Assembly: GCA_022563215.1 (NCBI GenBank)
Contig: JADFNT010000001.1
Location: forward strand, 1-23,430
DNA length: 23,430 bases
Origin: Pseudomonadota bacterium
Lineage (GTDB): Bacteria; Pseudomonadota; Alphaproteobacteria; Rhodospirillales; Casp-alpha2
Direction of reading: 5' to 3'
Position 1 is the stretch's first letter, and the number at the start of each line of letters is the position of its first letter. The position numbers and the translations under genes were made by a program. The notes below the pieces were generated by a model. That model made no database searches. It worked only from the letters and a program-made list of their open reading frames with translations, and was not told the DNA's origin. Shown in pieces: positions 15,215-23,430 of this stretch.

Positions 15215-16590
15215 CAGAAGTACTCCAACTGCACGGAGAACATCTTTTCCACCTGGTGGATGACGTCCTCGGCCGCGAACAGGACCACCCTGTCCTTGGC
15301 CTGCACCACCGTCGAGCCGCGCGGGCAGATCATTTCGCCGTCCCGCACGATGGCGCCCAGCAACACGCCGGGCGGAAGCTTCACCTCTTTCAGGGGGCGG
15401 CCGACCAATTCGGAGGTTTCCAGCGCCTCGGCCTCGATCAGTTCGCCGAAACCCTCGCGCAGCGTATGAACGGAATGGATGCGGCCGCGCCGCACGTATT
15501 GCAGGATCGTCGATACGGTGATGTTGCGGGGGCTGACCACCACGTCGATGCCGAGCGAATTGATCAGCGGCTCGTAAGTCCCGGTGTTGATCAGCGTTAT
15601 CGCCCGTTTGCAGCCGTAGCGCTTGGCCAGCAGCGAGGCGAGGATATTGGTTTCGTCGTCGTTGGTTACCGCGACCACGGTATCCGTCTGGCTGATGTTG
15701 GCTTCTTCGAGGATTTCGGGATCCAGGACATCGCCGTTGATGATCATGGTGTTTTCCAGCATCCCGGAAATCTGTTCGGCGCGATCCTTGTTGGATTCGA
15801 TGATCTTGGCCTTGACCCATTCGTGTTCCTTTTCGATCAACTGGGCCAGGAAAAGTCCGATATTGCCGCCGCCGAAGATCAACAGCCGCCGGGCTTCGCG
15901 TTCCTCATGGCCGAAGGCGGCCATGGCGCGGGTTACCTGTTCGGAATCAACGACGAAATAAACCTCGTCGCCGGGCACCAAATGGTCGTCGGCCGTCGGC
16001 ACCATGGGCTTGGAATCCCGCATCAGGCCGACGATGACGATATTGAGATCGGGGAAAAGCTGCGTCAGTTGCCTGAGCGGCGTATTGACCAGCGGGCAGG
16101 TCTCCTCGCAGCGCACCCCGATCAGCTTCACCTTGTCGTCGACCAGCGGGATCATTTCGAACGCGCCCGGCACCCGAAGGCGGCGCGCCACGGCGCGGGC
16201 GACCTCGATTTCCGGCGAAATAATGACGTCGATGGGCATGTGATCGCGGGAAAACAGGTTGGCGTAGATGGGCTGCAGGTAGCTTTGCTCCCGCACCCGG
16301 GCGATCTTGGTCGGCACGTCGAAAAGCGAATGCGCGATCTGACAGGCGACCATGTTGACTTCGTCGACGTAGGTGACGGCGATGATCATGTCGGCGTCGG
16401 CGATCCCGGCCCGCTCAAGGACGTCCGGGTTCGACGCATGGCCGACCACGCCCTGCGCGTCCAGGGTGTCGCTGACGCGGCGCACCAGCTCCGGGTCCTG
16501 GTCGATGACCGTGACGTCGTTGTTTTCAAGGGCCAGATGGCGGGCGATGTTGAAACCGACCTGTCCGGCGCCGCAGACGATAACCTTCAT
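15214..16590 (-). CDS. trkA: Trk system potassium uptake regulatory protein TrkA
   Basis: A 458-residue peripheral membrane protein with duplicated RCK modules. The first NAD-binding domain starts MKVIVCGAGQVGFNIARHL and has VIDQDPE; the second has LLIFGGGNIGLFLAQL (about 236-251) and IIESNKDRAEQI. Each is followed by an RCK_C domain. TrkA gates the TrkH/TrkG K+ channel in response to nucleotides; no TrkH gene is in the window. In alphaproteobacteria trkA regularly follows ntrX, as here. The start is ATG 16590, and a 78-base gap to ntrX separates the two. That gap has only weak short inverted repeats and no clear terminator, so read-through is likely. Confidence 0.96.
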   Translation of the reverse strand: MKVIVCGAGQVGFNIARHLALENNDVTVIDQDPELVRRVSDTLDAQGVVGHASNPDVLERAGIADADMIIAVTYVDEVNMVACQIAHSLFDVPTKIARVREQSYLQPIYANLFSRDHMPIDVIISPEIEVARAVARRLRVPGAFEMIPLVDDKVKLIGVRCEETCPLVNTPLRQLTQLFPDLNIVIVGLMRDSKPMVPTADDHLVPGDEVYFVVDSEQVTRAMAAFGHEEREARRLLIFGGGNIGLFLAQLIEKEHEWVKAKIIESNKDRAEQISGMLENTMIINGDVLDPEILEEANISQTDTVVAVTNDDETNILASLLAKRYGCKRAITLINTGTYEPLINSLGIDVVVSPRNITVSTILQYVRRGRIHSVHTLREGFGELIEAEALETSELVGRPLKEVKLPPGVLLGAIVRDGEMICPRGSTVVQAKDRVVLFAAEDVIHQVEKMFSVQLEYF

Positions 16591-16668
16591 AAAGCCGTTG
16601 CCTGTTTTGTTATCGCGAAGCCGCCAAAGAACTTAGCCCGAAAAGGGCGGGCGTCAACGTTCCCGGCG

Positions 16669-18060
16669 TTATTGCCTGTCTTCGTTGCGTACGCCCAAGG
16701 ATTTGAGCTTGCGGTGCAGGGCCGAACGCTCCATGCCGATGAATTCGGCCGTTTTCGATATGTTGCCGCCGAAACGGGTCACCTGGGCCATCAGGTATTC
16801 GCGCTCGAAAATTTCCCGCGCGTCGCGCAGCCCCAGGCCCATGATCTCCATTTTTCCTTCCATGTTGCCGCTGACCGGGGTGTCGGCGTTGATTTCCGGC
16901 GGCAGCATGTCGATACCGATAGGTTTCGAAGGATCATCGGGGGCCATGATCAACAGCCGCTCGATAACATTGCGCAACTCGCGGACGTTGCCGGGCCATG
17001 AATAAGACTGCAAAACGGCCAGGGCGTCGGCCTTGATTTCCCGTTGCGGCCGGCCGGTGGCGGTGGCCGCGCGTTCCATGAAATGCTGGGCTAAAAGCGG
17101 AATATCGTCCGGGCGCTTCTTCAGCGGCGGCACCTCGATCGGGACCACGTTCAGACGGTAGAAAAAATCTTCGCGGAAACGCCCGGCGGCGATCTCTTCG
17201 GCCAGGTCGGCCGTCGAGGCGGCGACGACGCGGACATCGACCTCGACCCGGGTGGTGCCGCCGACGCGCTCGAAAATCTGTTCCTGCAGGACGCGGACGA
17301 TCTTGCCCTGGGTTTCCAGGGGCATGTCGGCGACCTCGTCGAGAAACAGCGTGCCGTTGTGAGCGGCCTCGAAGGTCCCCACCTTCTGTTGCGTTTCACT
17401 TTCCGCGCTTGGGTTTTCGGTTCCGAACAGCTCGATTTCAAACCGCTCGGGCAGCATGGTGGCGCAATTGACGACGACGAACGGACTTTTGGCGCGGTTC
17501 GATTTGGAGTGCAGCATCCGGGCCACGACTTCCTTGCCCGACCCCGCCGGGCCGGTAATCAGAACCCGGCTGTTGGCGGGCGCCACCCGGTCGATGGCAT
17601 CCTTGACCTCGCGGATGGCTTGGGATTGGCCGATCAGTTCGTTGGCGGTGCCGGCGCGAAGCCTCAGCTCCTCGTTTTCGCGGCGCAGGCGGTCGGCCTC
17701 GATGGCGCGTTCGACCAGAACAATCAGGCGGTCGGCCTTGAACGGTTTTTCGATGAAGTCATAGGCGCCGTCCTTGATGGCGGTGACGGCGGTTTCGATG
17801 TTGCCGTGGCCGCTCATCATCAGAACCGGGATCGCCGGATGATCCCGTTTCAGCACCTTGAGGATTCCGAGGCCGTCCATCTCGCTTCCCTGAAGCCATA
17901 TATCCAACAGCACTAGGCTCGGCCGCCGGGCCTCGACGGCGCTCAAGGCGTCGGCGCTGCCGGCCGCCTCGCGGGTCTGGTATCCCTCGTCCTGGAGGAT
18001 ACCGGAGGTCAGCACCCGGATATCGGCTTCGTCGTCAACAATCAGGATGTCGTGTGCCAT
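16669..18060 (-). CDS. ntrX: NtrX response regulator (AAA+/Fis type, lacks GAFTGA)
   Basis: A 463-residue regulator. The receiver domain has phosphoacceptor D53 in LLDIWLQGSEMDG, with SGHGNIETAV and KPF. The AAA+ domain has a variant Walker A, GPAGSGKE (170-177; GESGTGKE is usual), and Walker B GTLFLDEV (236-243). The stretch where sigma-54 activators carry GAFTGA reads ELFGTENPSAESETQQKVGTF, so the sigma-54 contact loop is missing, which fits known NtrX proteins that act with sigma-70. A Fis-type HTH ends the protein (ISKTAEFIGMERSALHRKL). It pairs with the NtrY kinase 12 bases upstream and is linked to nitrogen and redox/respiratory control and envelope processes. ATG 18060 is preceded by GAGGAA. 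Confidence 0.96.
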   Translation of the reverse strand: MAHDILIVDDEADIRVLTSGILQDEGYQTREAAGSADALSAVEARRPSLVLLDIWLQGSEMDGLGILKVLKRDHPAIPVLMMSGHGNIETAVTAIKDGAYDFIEKPFKADRLIVLVERAIEADRLRRENEELRLRAGTANELIGQSQAIREVKDAIDRVAPANSRVLITGPAGSGKEVVARMLHSKSNRAKSPFVVVNCATMLPERFEIELFGTENPSAESETQQKVGTFEAAHNGTLFLDEVADMPLETQGKIVRVLQEQIFERVGGTTRVEVDVRVVAASTADLAEEIAAGRFREDFFYRLNVVPIEVPPLKKRPDDIPLLAQHFMERAATATGRPQREIKADALAVLQSYSWPGNVRELRNVIERLLIMAPDDPSKPIGIDMLPPEINADTPVSGNMEGKMEIMGLGLRDAREIFEREYLMAQVTRFGGNISKTAEFIGMERSALHRKLKSLGVRNEDRQ

Positions 18061-18072
18061 GGTTCCTCGGTC

Positions 18073-20379
18073 TTATAATCCGTGGGTCGTCAGGCGGGTC
18101 GCCACCGTCATCGGATCGAGGTCCTCTTCCTCGCCGTCCGGGCCGGTCCCGCCACGCCGTTCCATCGGGTAGAAAACCAACGACACCCTGGCGCCGCCGC
18201 CGTCACGATCTTCTAGCAGCAAATGGCCATTATGGTCTTCCATGATTTTCTTGACGATGGCGAGCCCGAGCCCGGTGCCCTTGGTGCGCGTGGTCACGTA
18301 GGGCTCGGTCAATTGTTCGCGGTGTTCTTTGGGCAGGCCCGGGCCGTTGTCTTCGATGGTCAGGGTAACGACGTTCTCCTCAAAGTTCCCGTCCTTGTCC
18401 TTCCCGGGACCGGTGCCGAGGGTGATATGAATTTCACCCTTGGGAATCCCCTGGGGCGCCTTATCCCCTTGGTCCTCCTTGCGGCCGATGATGGCTTCGG
18501 CGGCATTCTTGAAAAGATTGGTCAGGGCCCGGGAAACCTGACGGTGGTCGCAATAAAGCCGGATGTTATCTCCGGGCAGGTCGGCGTCATAGTCGATGTC
18601 CGGATGGCGGTTGGTTTCCAGGGACATGACTCCGCGGCAGATTTCCGACAGGTTCTCGTTCTTCAACGACAGTTGCGGCATCCTGGCGAACGACGAAAAC
18701 TCGTCCACCATGCGGTGAAGATCCTCGACCTGGCGGACGATGGTATCGGTGCAATTGGCGAAGGTTTCCGGGTCGCTTTTGATCTCGCCCAGGTATTTCC
18801 GCTTCAGGCGTTCCGCCGAAAGCTGGATCGGCGTCAACGGGTTCTTGATCTCGTGGGCGATGCGCCTGGCGACGTCGGCCCAGGCGGCCTTGCGCTGGGC
18901 CGAGAACAGTTCGGTCACATCGTCGAAAGTCACCACGTAGCCAATAATATCCCCGGCCAGCCTTTCGGCGGCGATGGAAACCACCAAGGTGCTGAAACGG
19001 CCCTTCCGGCCGACCTTGATTTCCGCTTGTTGCGTGCGTTCCGGCCGGTCCATCACCTTTTCCAGCAATTCCGCCATTTCCGGAATCGCGTCGCCCAGGG
19101 ATTGGCCGATGGATTGATCGAGGTCCGTCTCCAGCAAATTCGAGGCCGAGCGGTTGGTAAGATGGATTTTGCCCTGGACGTCGAGGCCGATGACGCCGGC
19201 GGACACTCCCGCCAATACCGTTTCCGTGAACCGGCGGCGTTCGTCGAGTTCGCGGTTGGCTTCCATTAAGCCTTCCTGGGTGCTTTTCAACTGCCTGGTC
19301 ATGGTGTTGAAAGTGCGCCCGAGAGTGGATATTTCGTCGGTGGCGTCGGTGGCGTCGACGGTGACGTTCAAATCGCCTTCGCTGACCCTTTGGGCGGCCC
19401 GGATCAGGGAACTGATAGGCCTCACCATTTGGGTCGAAACGGTCAAGCCGACCCAGATGGCGGCCAACAACAAAAGCAACGAGACGACGATGAAGATCAT
19501 CACGAAGCTGACCTGGATGCCGCCGCGTTGGGCTTCCATGGCCTTGTAACGCCCGGCGGCGTCATTAACCAGCTTGATATGTTCGATGACCTTCGGATCA
19601 ACGAAGCGTTCGACCAGCAGAAAGGCATCGACGAAACCCCGCAGCCGGACGATGGCCCGGATACTGTCCTCGGTGCGGCCGGGGAAGATGGCGATTTCGC
19701 CACGGCCGGCATTGTCGAAAATCTCCTTCGGAATGTTTTCGGCCCTGAGCGAAAGGCTGAGTTCGGAGCGCGCGATGATCTGTCCGCCGCGGTCGATGAC
19801 CAGGACTTCCGACAGCGCGCGAAGCGCCGCGTGATTCGATAGGATTTGGTTGAACCGCCGGGGATCGGTGCCGGCAAGCGGGGCGTTGAAATTCAGGTCG
19901 CCGGCGATGGCGAAGGCGTCAACGGAAATGTTCTTGCGGTGCTCCCGCAGGTAAGCCTTGGTGACCGCCTGGGATTTGTTGATGGCGTCCTTGACCTTGT
20001 CCGAGAACCACGCATCAAGCGCGTAATTGATGAACAGGGCCGAGAACACGGCGACCAGGATGGCCGGCGTCACCGCCACCAGGCCGAACAACATCACCAA
20101 ACGTCCATGCAGCCCGGCGCCGGCTTGGCCGCTGCGGCGTTCCTGCCAAAGCAGGACCAGCCTACGGGCGACCACCAAGCCCAACAGCAGCAGGATAATA
20201 CCGTCCACGTAAAGCAGGTTGAGGATCGTCTGCACGTCGGTGTTGGCCGTCATGGTGGCGACGGTTGCGGTCCCCGAAACCACGGCCAAAACGACCAGGG
20301 CATAGGCCATTTTCCGGTGCACGCTGGCGCTGCTCATCCAGGCGGGGATCTTTTCAATGGTCGAGGGGGTGTCGGTCAT
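18073..20379 (-). CDS. ntrY: NtrY membrane sensor histidine kinase
   Basis: A 768-residue kinase. Three membrane helices (about 23-45, 53-76, 92-118) precede a periplasmic region of about 170 residues, with a fourth helix at about 291-315. HAMP follows (about 316-370), then PAS (about 385-490). The HisKA box [13 protein letters not shown] has phospho-His H509. The catalytic domain has N box [10 protein letters not shown] (621-630), G1 IEDNGPGLP and G2 [14 protein letters not shown]. NtrY senses an extracellular or redox/nitrogen cue and phosphorylates NtrX. The ATG at 20379 overlaps the ntrC TGA (ATGA), which couples NtrC and NtrY translation. The Gly/Glu/Asp-rich tail after the kinase domain (about 742-756) is probably disordered. 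Confidence 0.96.
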   Translation of the reverse strand: MTDTPSTIEKIPAWMSSASVHRKMAYALVVLAVVSGTATVATMTANTDVQTILNLLYVDGIILLLLGLVVARRLVLLWQERRSGQAGAGLHGRLVMLFGLVAVTPAILVAVFSALFINYALDAWFSDKVKDAINKSQAVTKAYLREHRKNISVDAFAIAGDLNFNAPLAGTDPRRFNQILSNHAALRALSEVLVIDRGGQIIARSELSLSLRAENIPKEIFDNAGRGEIAIFPGRTEDSIRAIVRLRGFVDAFLLVERFVDPKVIEHIKLVNDAAGRYKAMEAQRGGIQVSFVMIFIVVSLLLLLAAIWVGLTVSTQMVRPISSLIRAAQRVSEGDLNVTVDATDATDEISTLGRTFNTMTRQLKSTQEGLMEANRELDERRRFTETVLAGVSAGVIGLDVQGKIHLTNRSASNLLETDLDQSIGQSLGDAIPEMAELLEKVMDRPERTQQAEIKVGRKGRFSTLVVSIAAERLAGDIIGYVVTFDDVTELFSAQRKAAWADVARRIAHEIKNPLTPIQLSAERLKRKYLGEIKSDPETFANCTDTIVRQVEDLHRMVDEFSSFARMPQLSLKNENLSEICRGVMSLETNRHPDIDYDADLPGDNIRLYCDHRQVSRALTNLFKNAAEAIIGRKEDQGDKAPQGIPKGEIHITLGTGPGKDKDGNFEENVVTLTIEDNGPGLPKEHREQLTEPYVTTRTKGTGLGLAIVKKIMEDHNGHLLLEDRDGGGARVSLVFYPMERRGGTGPDGEEEDLDPMTVATRLTTHGL

Positions 20380-21803
20380 TTCACCCCCCTGATGATTGGA
20401 ATGTTCAGTTCACGAATCTTTTTACGCAGCGTGTTGCGGTTCAGCCCCAGGACCTCGGCGGCGCGGATCTGGTTGCCATGGGTCGCCTGCAAGGTCAGGG
20501 TAATCAGCGGCCGCTCGACCTCCTTGAGCACGCGCTGATAAAGGCCGGCCGCCGGCAGCCCATCGGCATGGGCCGAGAAATAGGTGGAAAGAAGGCTTTC
20601 AACCGTTTGCGACAACCCTTTTTCCTTGTCCTCGGCATTCTCGGGCGAGGCGTTGGTCAGTTCGGCATTGATGTCCTCGACGGTGATGACCTCTTGCGAA
20701 TAAAGCGCCGCCAGGCGCCGGATCAGGTTTTCCAGTTCGCGCACGTTGCCGGGCCATGAATATTCCTTCATGCGATCCATGGCCGCGTTGTCGATGACTT
20801 TCCAAGGCAGCCCCTCTTCGGCCGCCTTGGCAAGGAAGGACCGAACCAATTCGGGAATATCCTCGGTGCGTTCGCGAAGCGGCGGCAGGCGGATCGGCAC
20901 CACGTTGAGGCGGAAATACAAGTCCTCGCGGAACAGGCCCTGGCGGATCAATTGTTTCAGGTCGTGGTGGGTGGCGGCGACGATCCGCGCGTCGGCCTTG
21001 ATCGGCGTGCGGCCGCCGACGGTGGTAAATTCCCCTTCCTGCAGAACCCGGAGTAAGCGGGTCTGGGCTTCCGGGGGCATGTCGCCGATTTCATCGAGGA
21101 ACAGGGTCCCCCCTTCGGCCTGTTCGAAATGCCCGGACTTGCGGGCCAGGGCGCCGGTGAAGGCGCCCTTTTCATGGCCGAACAGCTCGCTTTCGATCAG
21201 TTCCCTGGGGATCGCCGCCATGTTGATGGCGACGAAGGGCCCGTCCTTGCGTTTGCCGTAATCGTGCAGCGCCCGGGCGACCAGTTCCTTGCCGGTGCCC
21301 GATTCGCCGTTGATGATCACCGTCAGGTCCGTGCCCATCAGCCGCGCCAGGGTGCGGTAGATTTCCTGCATAGCCGGCGAGCGGCCGATCAACGGCAGGG
21401 ATTCTTCGACCTCGGCGTCTGTTTCCTCTTCGATCGAGCGCGGGGTTTCCAAACCGCGCCGCACGACATCGACCAGTTTATTGATGTCGAAGGGCTTGGG
21501 CAGGTATTCGAAAGCGCCCCGTTCGGTTGCCTTGACGGCGGTCAGAAGCGTGTTCTGGGCGCTCATGACGATGATCCGGAGTTCCGGGCGGATGCCGCGG
21601 ATGCGGGGGATCAGATCGAGACCGTTTTCGTCGGGCATGATGACATCGGTGATGACAATGTCGCCGTCGCCGTCGCTGACCCACCGCCACAATGTCGCCG
21701 CGTTGCCGGTCGCCCGGACCTCGTATCCGGCGCGGCCCAAGGCCTGGCTGACGACGGTGCGAATGGCGCCGTCGTCATCGGCGACGAGGACGGTCGCCGC
21801 CAT
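20376..21803 (-). CDS. ntrC: nitrogen regulation protein NtrC (sigma-54-dependent activator)
   Basis: A 475-residue enhancer-binding protein. The receiver domain has D53 in [15 protein letters not shown], and KPF at 103-105. The AAA+ domain has Walker A GESGTGKE (166-173), the sigma-54 loop GAFTGA (213-218) and Walker [13 protein letters not shown]. The C-terminal Fis HTH reads [20 protein letters not shown]. When phosphorylated by NtrB under nitrogen limitation it activates sigma-54 promoters for ammonium transport and glutamine synthetase. All catalytic and sigma-contact motifs are intact, in contrast to NtrX nearby. The ATG shares its A with the ntrB stop (TGATG at 21805-21801). Confidence 0.97.
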   Translation of the reverse strand: MAATVLVADDDGAIRTVVSQALGRAGYEVRATGNAATLWRWVSDGDGDIVITDVIMPDENGLDLIPRIRGIRPELRIIVMSAQNTLLTAVKATERGAFEYLPKPFDINKLVDVVRRGLETPRSIEEETDAEVEESLPLIGRSPAMQEIYRTLARLMGTDLTVIINGESGTGKELVARALHDYGKRKDGPFVAINMAAIPRELIESELFGHEKGAFTGALARKSGHFEQAEGGTLFLDEIGDMPPEAQTRLLRVLQEGEFTTVGGRTPIKADARIVAATHHDLKQLIRQGLFREDLYFRLNVVPIRLPPLRERTEDIPELVRSFLAKAAEEGLPWKVIDNAAMDRMKEYSWPGNVRELENLIRRLAALYSQEVITVEDINAELTNASPENAEDKEKGLSQTVESLLSTYFSAHADGLPAAGLYQRVLKEVERPLITLTLQATHGNQIRAAEVLGLNRNTLRKKIRELNIPIIRGVK

Positions 21804-22936
21804 CAGGGGGTCTCCTCCGGGGTATCCAGGGCATCGCCTTCGGCCATCGGCAGCATGACGCGGAACTCGGTCTTCCTGGGCTCGCTTTCGAATTCGATGA
21901 CGCCGCCGTGGTCGCCGATGATCTTGGCCACCAGCGCCAGCCCCAGCCCCGAGCCCTGGGGTTTCGAGGTGACGAAGGGATCGAACAGGTATTCCTGGAT
22001 GTCTTCGGGGATGCCTTCACCGTTGTCCTTGACGCTGACCCTGAGCGGCAGATGAATGCGTGGGCCGGCGCCCGGGACGGCGAACCGCACGCCATGTTGA
22101 TAGGCGGTTTCGAGGATGATTTCGCCGCCCTTGGCGGGCGCCGCCTCGGCGGCGTTCTTGATCAGGTTGAGGAATGCCTGAACCAGTTGGTCCCGGTTGC
22201 CGAGAACCGGCGGCAGCGACGGGTCGAAATTGCTGACATAGCGTAAATGCTTGCCGAAACCGTTTTTCGCCAGTTGCTGAACCCGGTCCAGCACCTGGTG
22301 GATGTTGACCGCCCGGCGTTCGAGGGGGCCGCTTTCGGAAAACACCTCCATGCGGTCCACCATGTTGCAAATCCGGTCCGCCTCGTCGCGGATCAGTTCC
22401 GTCAGGGCGCGATCATCGCCGGTGGCATTCTGTTCCAGAAGCTGCGCCGCGCCGCGGATTCCGGAGAGCGGGTTCTTGACCTCATGGGCCAGCATCGCCG
22501 CCATCGCCGTCACCGAGCGTGCGGCGTTGCGGTGGATCAGCTGGTCGTCGATCTTGCGCGCGATCGAGTGCTCCTGCAGCGAGACCACGACGCTGCCCGC
22601 GGGCTCGGTCATGGCCGAGACCGCGGCCGAGACGAAGTGGGCGCCGATGCGCGGGGTCTCCAGGGTGATGCCGTATTCCGAGACCGAATGGCCGCCGCGC
22701 CGCACCTGCTCGATCAAGCCGAGCACCGGGCTGTCGGCGGGCAGCACGGCATCCAGCCGCCGGCCGGCCAAGGCGGCGCTGCTGCCCTGGAAGAACTGCT
22801 CGGCGGCCGGATTGAGGTAGCTGATGGTGCCGTCCGCGTCGATCACCAGCACCGGCCCGGGCAGCGCGTTGAGCACGGCCGCGGCGCCGCCCCCATCCGT
22901 GCCCGCGACGCCGGCGCGTTCCGCGACCCGGGTCAT
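21803..22936 (-). CDS. ntrB: nitrogen regulation sensor kinase NtrB (GlnL)
   Basis: A 377-residue soluble kinase. A PAS domain (about 20-125, [20 protein letters not shown]) is followed by the HisKA box [20 protein letters not shown] (148-167, phospho-His H151). The ATPase domain has N box [12 protein letters not shown]1 [11 protein letters not shown] and G2 [13 protein letters not shown]. It phosphorylates or dephosphorylates NtrC under control of PII proteins. ATG 22936 is preferred because it overlaps the dusB TGA as TGATG, the pattern used elsewhere in this operon; a GTG one codon earlier is possible. GC by hand count rises from about 57-62% in the ATPase part to about 70-80% in the PAS part, so the gene is a compositional mosaic. 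Confidence 0.95.
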   Translation of the reverse strand: MTRVAERAGVAGTDGGGAAAVLNALPGPVLVIDADGTISYLNPAAEQFFQGSSAALAGRRLDAVLPADSPVLGLIEQVRRGGHSVSEYGITLETPRIGAHFVSAAVSAMTEPAGSVVVSLQEHSIARKIDDQLIHRNAARSVTAMAAMLAHEVKNPLSGIRGAAQLLEQNATGDDRALTELIRDEADRICNMVDRMEVFSESGPLERRAVNIHQVLDRVQQLAKNGFGKHLRYVSNFDPSLPPVLGNRDQLVQAFLNLIKNAAEAAPAKGGEIILETAYQHGVRFAVPGAGPRIHLPLRVSVKDNGEGIPEDIQEYLFDPFVTSKPQGSGLGLALVAKIIGDHGGVIEFESEPRKTEFRVMLPMAEGDALDTPEETP

Positions 22937-23430
22937 CACGCCGCCGCCCGTTCGATCGCCGGCGCGTAGAAGGCGCGCAGCATGTCCTGCACGCGCCCCG
23001 GATCGTCCTCGCGGTTGATCCGGGCCCGGAACTCGGCGCCGCCGGGCAGGCCGCGCGTGTACCAGCCCAGGTGCTTGCGCGCGTGGCGCACGCCGCGATG
23101 GCTGCCGTGATGGGCGAGGATGTCCCGGTAGTGGGCCAGCACCAACTCCAGCTGCTCGGCCAGCGGCGGCGCGGGGCGCGCCGCCCCGGTCTTCAGGTAG
23201 TGCGCGACCTGGCCGGGGAACCAGGGCCGGCCCTGGGCGCCGCGCCCGATCATGACCGCATCGGCGCCGGAGGCGTCGAGCGCGCCATGCAGGTCCGACG
23301 AGAGCATGAAAGGATAGTTTCCTTGCACACTGTCGAGCAGGAAGCTGTCGAGGGAAAGGGGGATGTCGACACCGTGGTGGATCGGGCCTGTCCCGTGGAC
23401 CGACATGAGCATGATTTCCTCATCGCGGCC
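22936..23430 (-). CDS. dusB: tRNA-dihydrouridine synthase DusB (partial, abnormal 5' part)
   Basis: The C-terminal part of a Dus protein. [20 protein letters not shown] (an FMN-phosphate-binding motif) is followed by a normal helical domain with [17 protein letters not shown] and [10 protein letters not shown]. DusB reduces uridine in tRNA D-loops and regularly precedes ntrB in alphaproteobacteria. Upstream of about position 23290 the frame stays open to the window edge but does not look like DusB. After a VHG tripeptide the expected arginine-rich RTRxQ motif, the ADW segment and the NGDI motif are absent; instead it reads [16 protein letters not shown] and [12 protein letters not shown]. Neither other frame of this strand restores the motifs. 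This could be a chimeric join, a recombination or a divergent protein. Confidence 0.8.
   Translation of the reverse strand, partial: GRDEEIMLMSVHGTGPIHHGVDIPLSLDSFLLDSVQGNYPFMLSSDLHGALDASGADAVMIGRGAQGRPWFPGQVAHYLKTGAARPAPPLAEQLELVLAHYRDILAHHGSHRGVRHARKHLGWYTRGLPGGAEFRARINREDDPGRVQDMLRAFYAPAIERAAA

Noticed and set aside
14454..15820. Extended upstream starts for dat (to 14759) and for the racemase (to 15820)
   Set aside because: The extensions read antiphase through the neighbouring gene and have shadow-like composition; ATG 14453 and ATG 15214 start at the family N-termini and overlap the preceding stops.
15256..17001. Long plus-strand open frame opposite trkA and ntrX (581 codons)
   Set aside because: It mirrors the codon structure of well-supported minus-strand genes and shows no domain; antisense frames stay open in high-GC DNA.
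18223..19269. Plus-strand open frame opposite ntrY (348 codons)
   Set aside because: No recognisable motif; it lies fully within ntrY, whose kinase motifs are intact.
1..23430. tRNA, rRNA, CRISPR array, insertion sequence or prophage genes
   Set aside because: No direct-repeat arrays, tRNA-like cloverleaf, transposase or integrase motifs were seen on either strand.

Overview
The window looks like chromosomal DNA of a high-GC alphaproteobacterium, probably in or near the Rhodospirillales. The main reason is the right half: dusB-ntrB-ntrC-ntrY-ntrX-trkA-(racemase)-dat-HAD-hfq-hflX on the minus strand, which is the conserved alphaproteobacterial nitrogen-regulation/hfq block. Lineage is inferred from gene order and protein character, not from a search.

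Left half (1 to about 8935), envelope polysaccharide/glycoconjugate region. A partial beta-hydroxyacid dehydrogenase on the minus strand is followed on the plus strand by a DUF6165-type protein, a GT9 (heptosyltransferase-like) enzyme and a GT-C-like membrane protein; the last two overlap by 4 bp. A minus-strand, membrane-anchored SGNH hydrolase-like protein faces a plus-strand pair: a 49-residue single-helix protein and an acyltransferase-3 family enzyme, with a good sigma-70-like promoter in front of the pair. The acyltransferase frame is broken at a run of seven G. A 33-residue candidate ORF, a HddA-like sugar kinase and a GtrB-like polyprenyl-sugar synthase follow. Together these could activate a sugar, assemble a glycan and acylate or de-acylate it; the actual glycan is unknown.

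Middle (8936 to 11116). A hairpin and two covarying palindromic repeats separate the converging GtrB-like gene and a B12-binding/radical SAM gene. Next is an 89-residue protein, possibly of ribbon-helix-helix type, whose near-consensus promoter carries a perfect 12-bp palindrome over the -10 box.

Right half (11117 to 23430), all minus strand and read from high to low coordinates: dusB (partial), ntrB, ntrC, ntrY, ntrX, trkA, an Asp/Glu racemase, a D-amino-acid aminotransferase, a HAD phosphatase, hfq, hflX. Five junctions overlap as TGATG or ATGA, so much of it is probably translationally coupled. Roles are nitrogen control (NtrBC), a second redox/nitrogen-linked two-component pair (NtrYX), K+ uptake control (TrkA), D-amino-acid metabolism, sRNA-based control (Hfq) and ribosome rescue (HflX). 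The extreme right end is abnormal: the dusB part upstream of about 23290 does not look like DusB.

No gene-free stretch exceeds 300 bases. The longest gaps are 395-622, 5188-5387 and 6690-6894. In 395-622 I see no convincing promoter; the other two are covered in the entries. I found no tRNA, rRNA, CRISPR array, insertion sequence or integrase.
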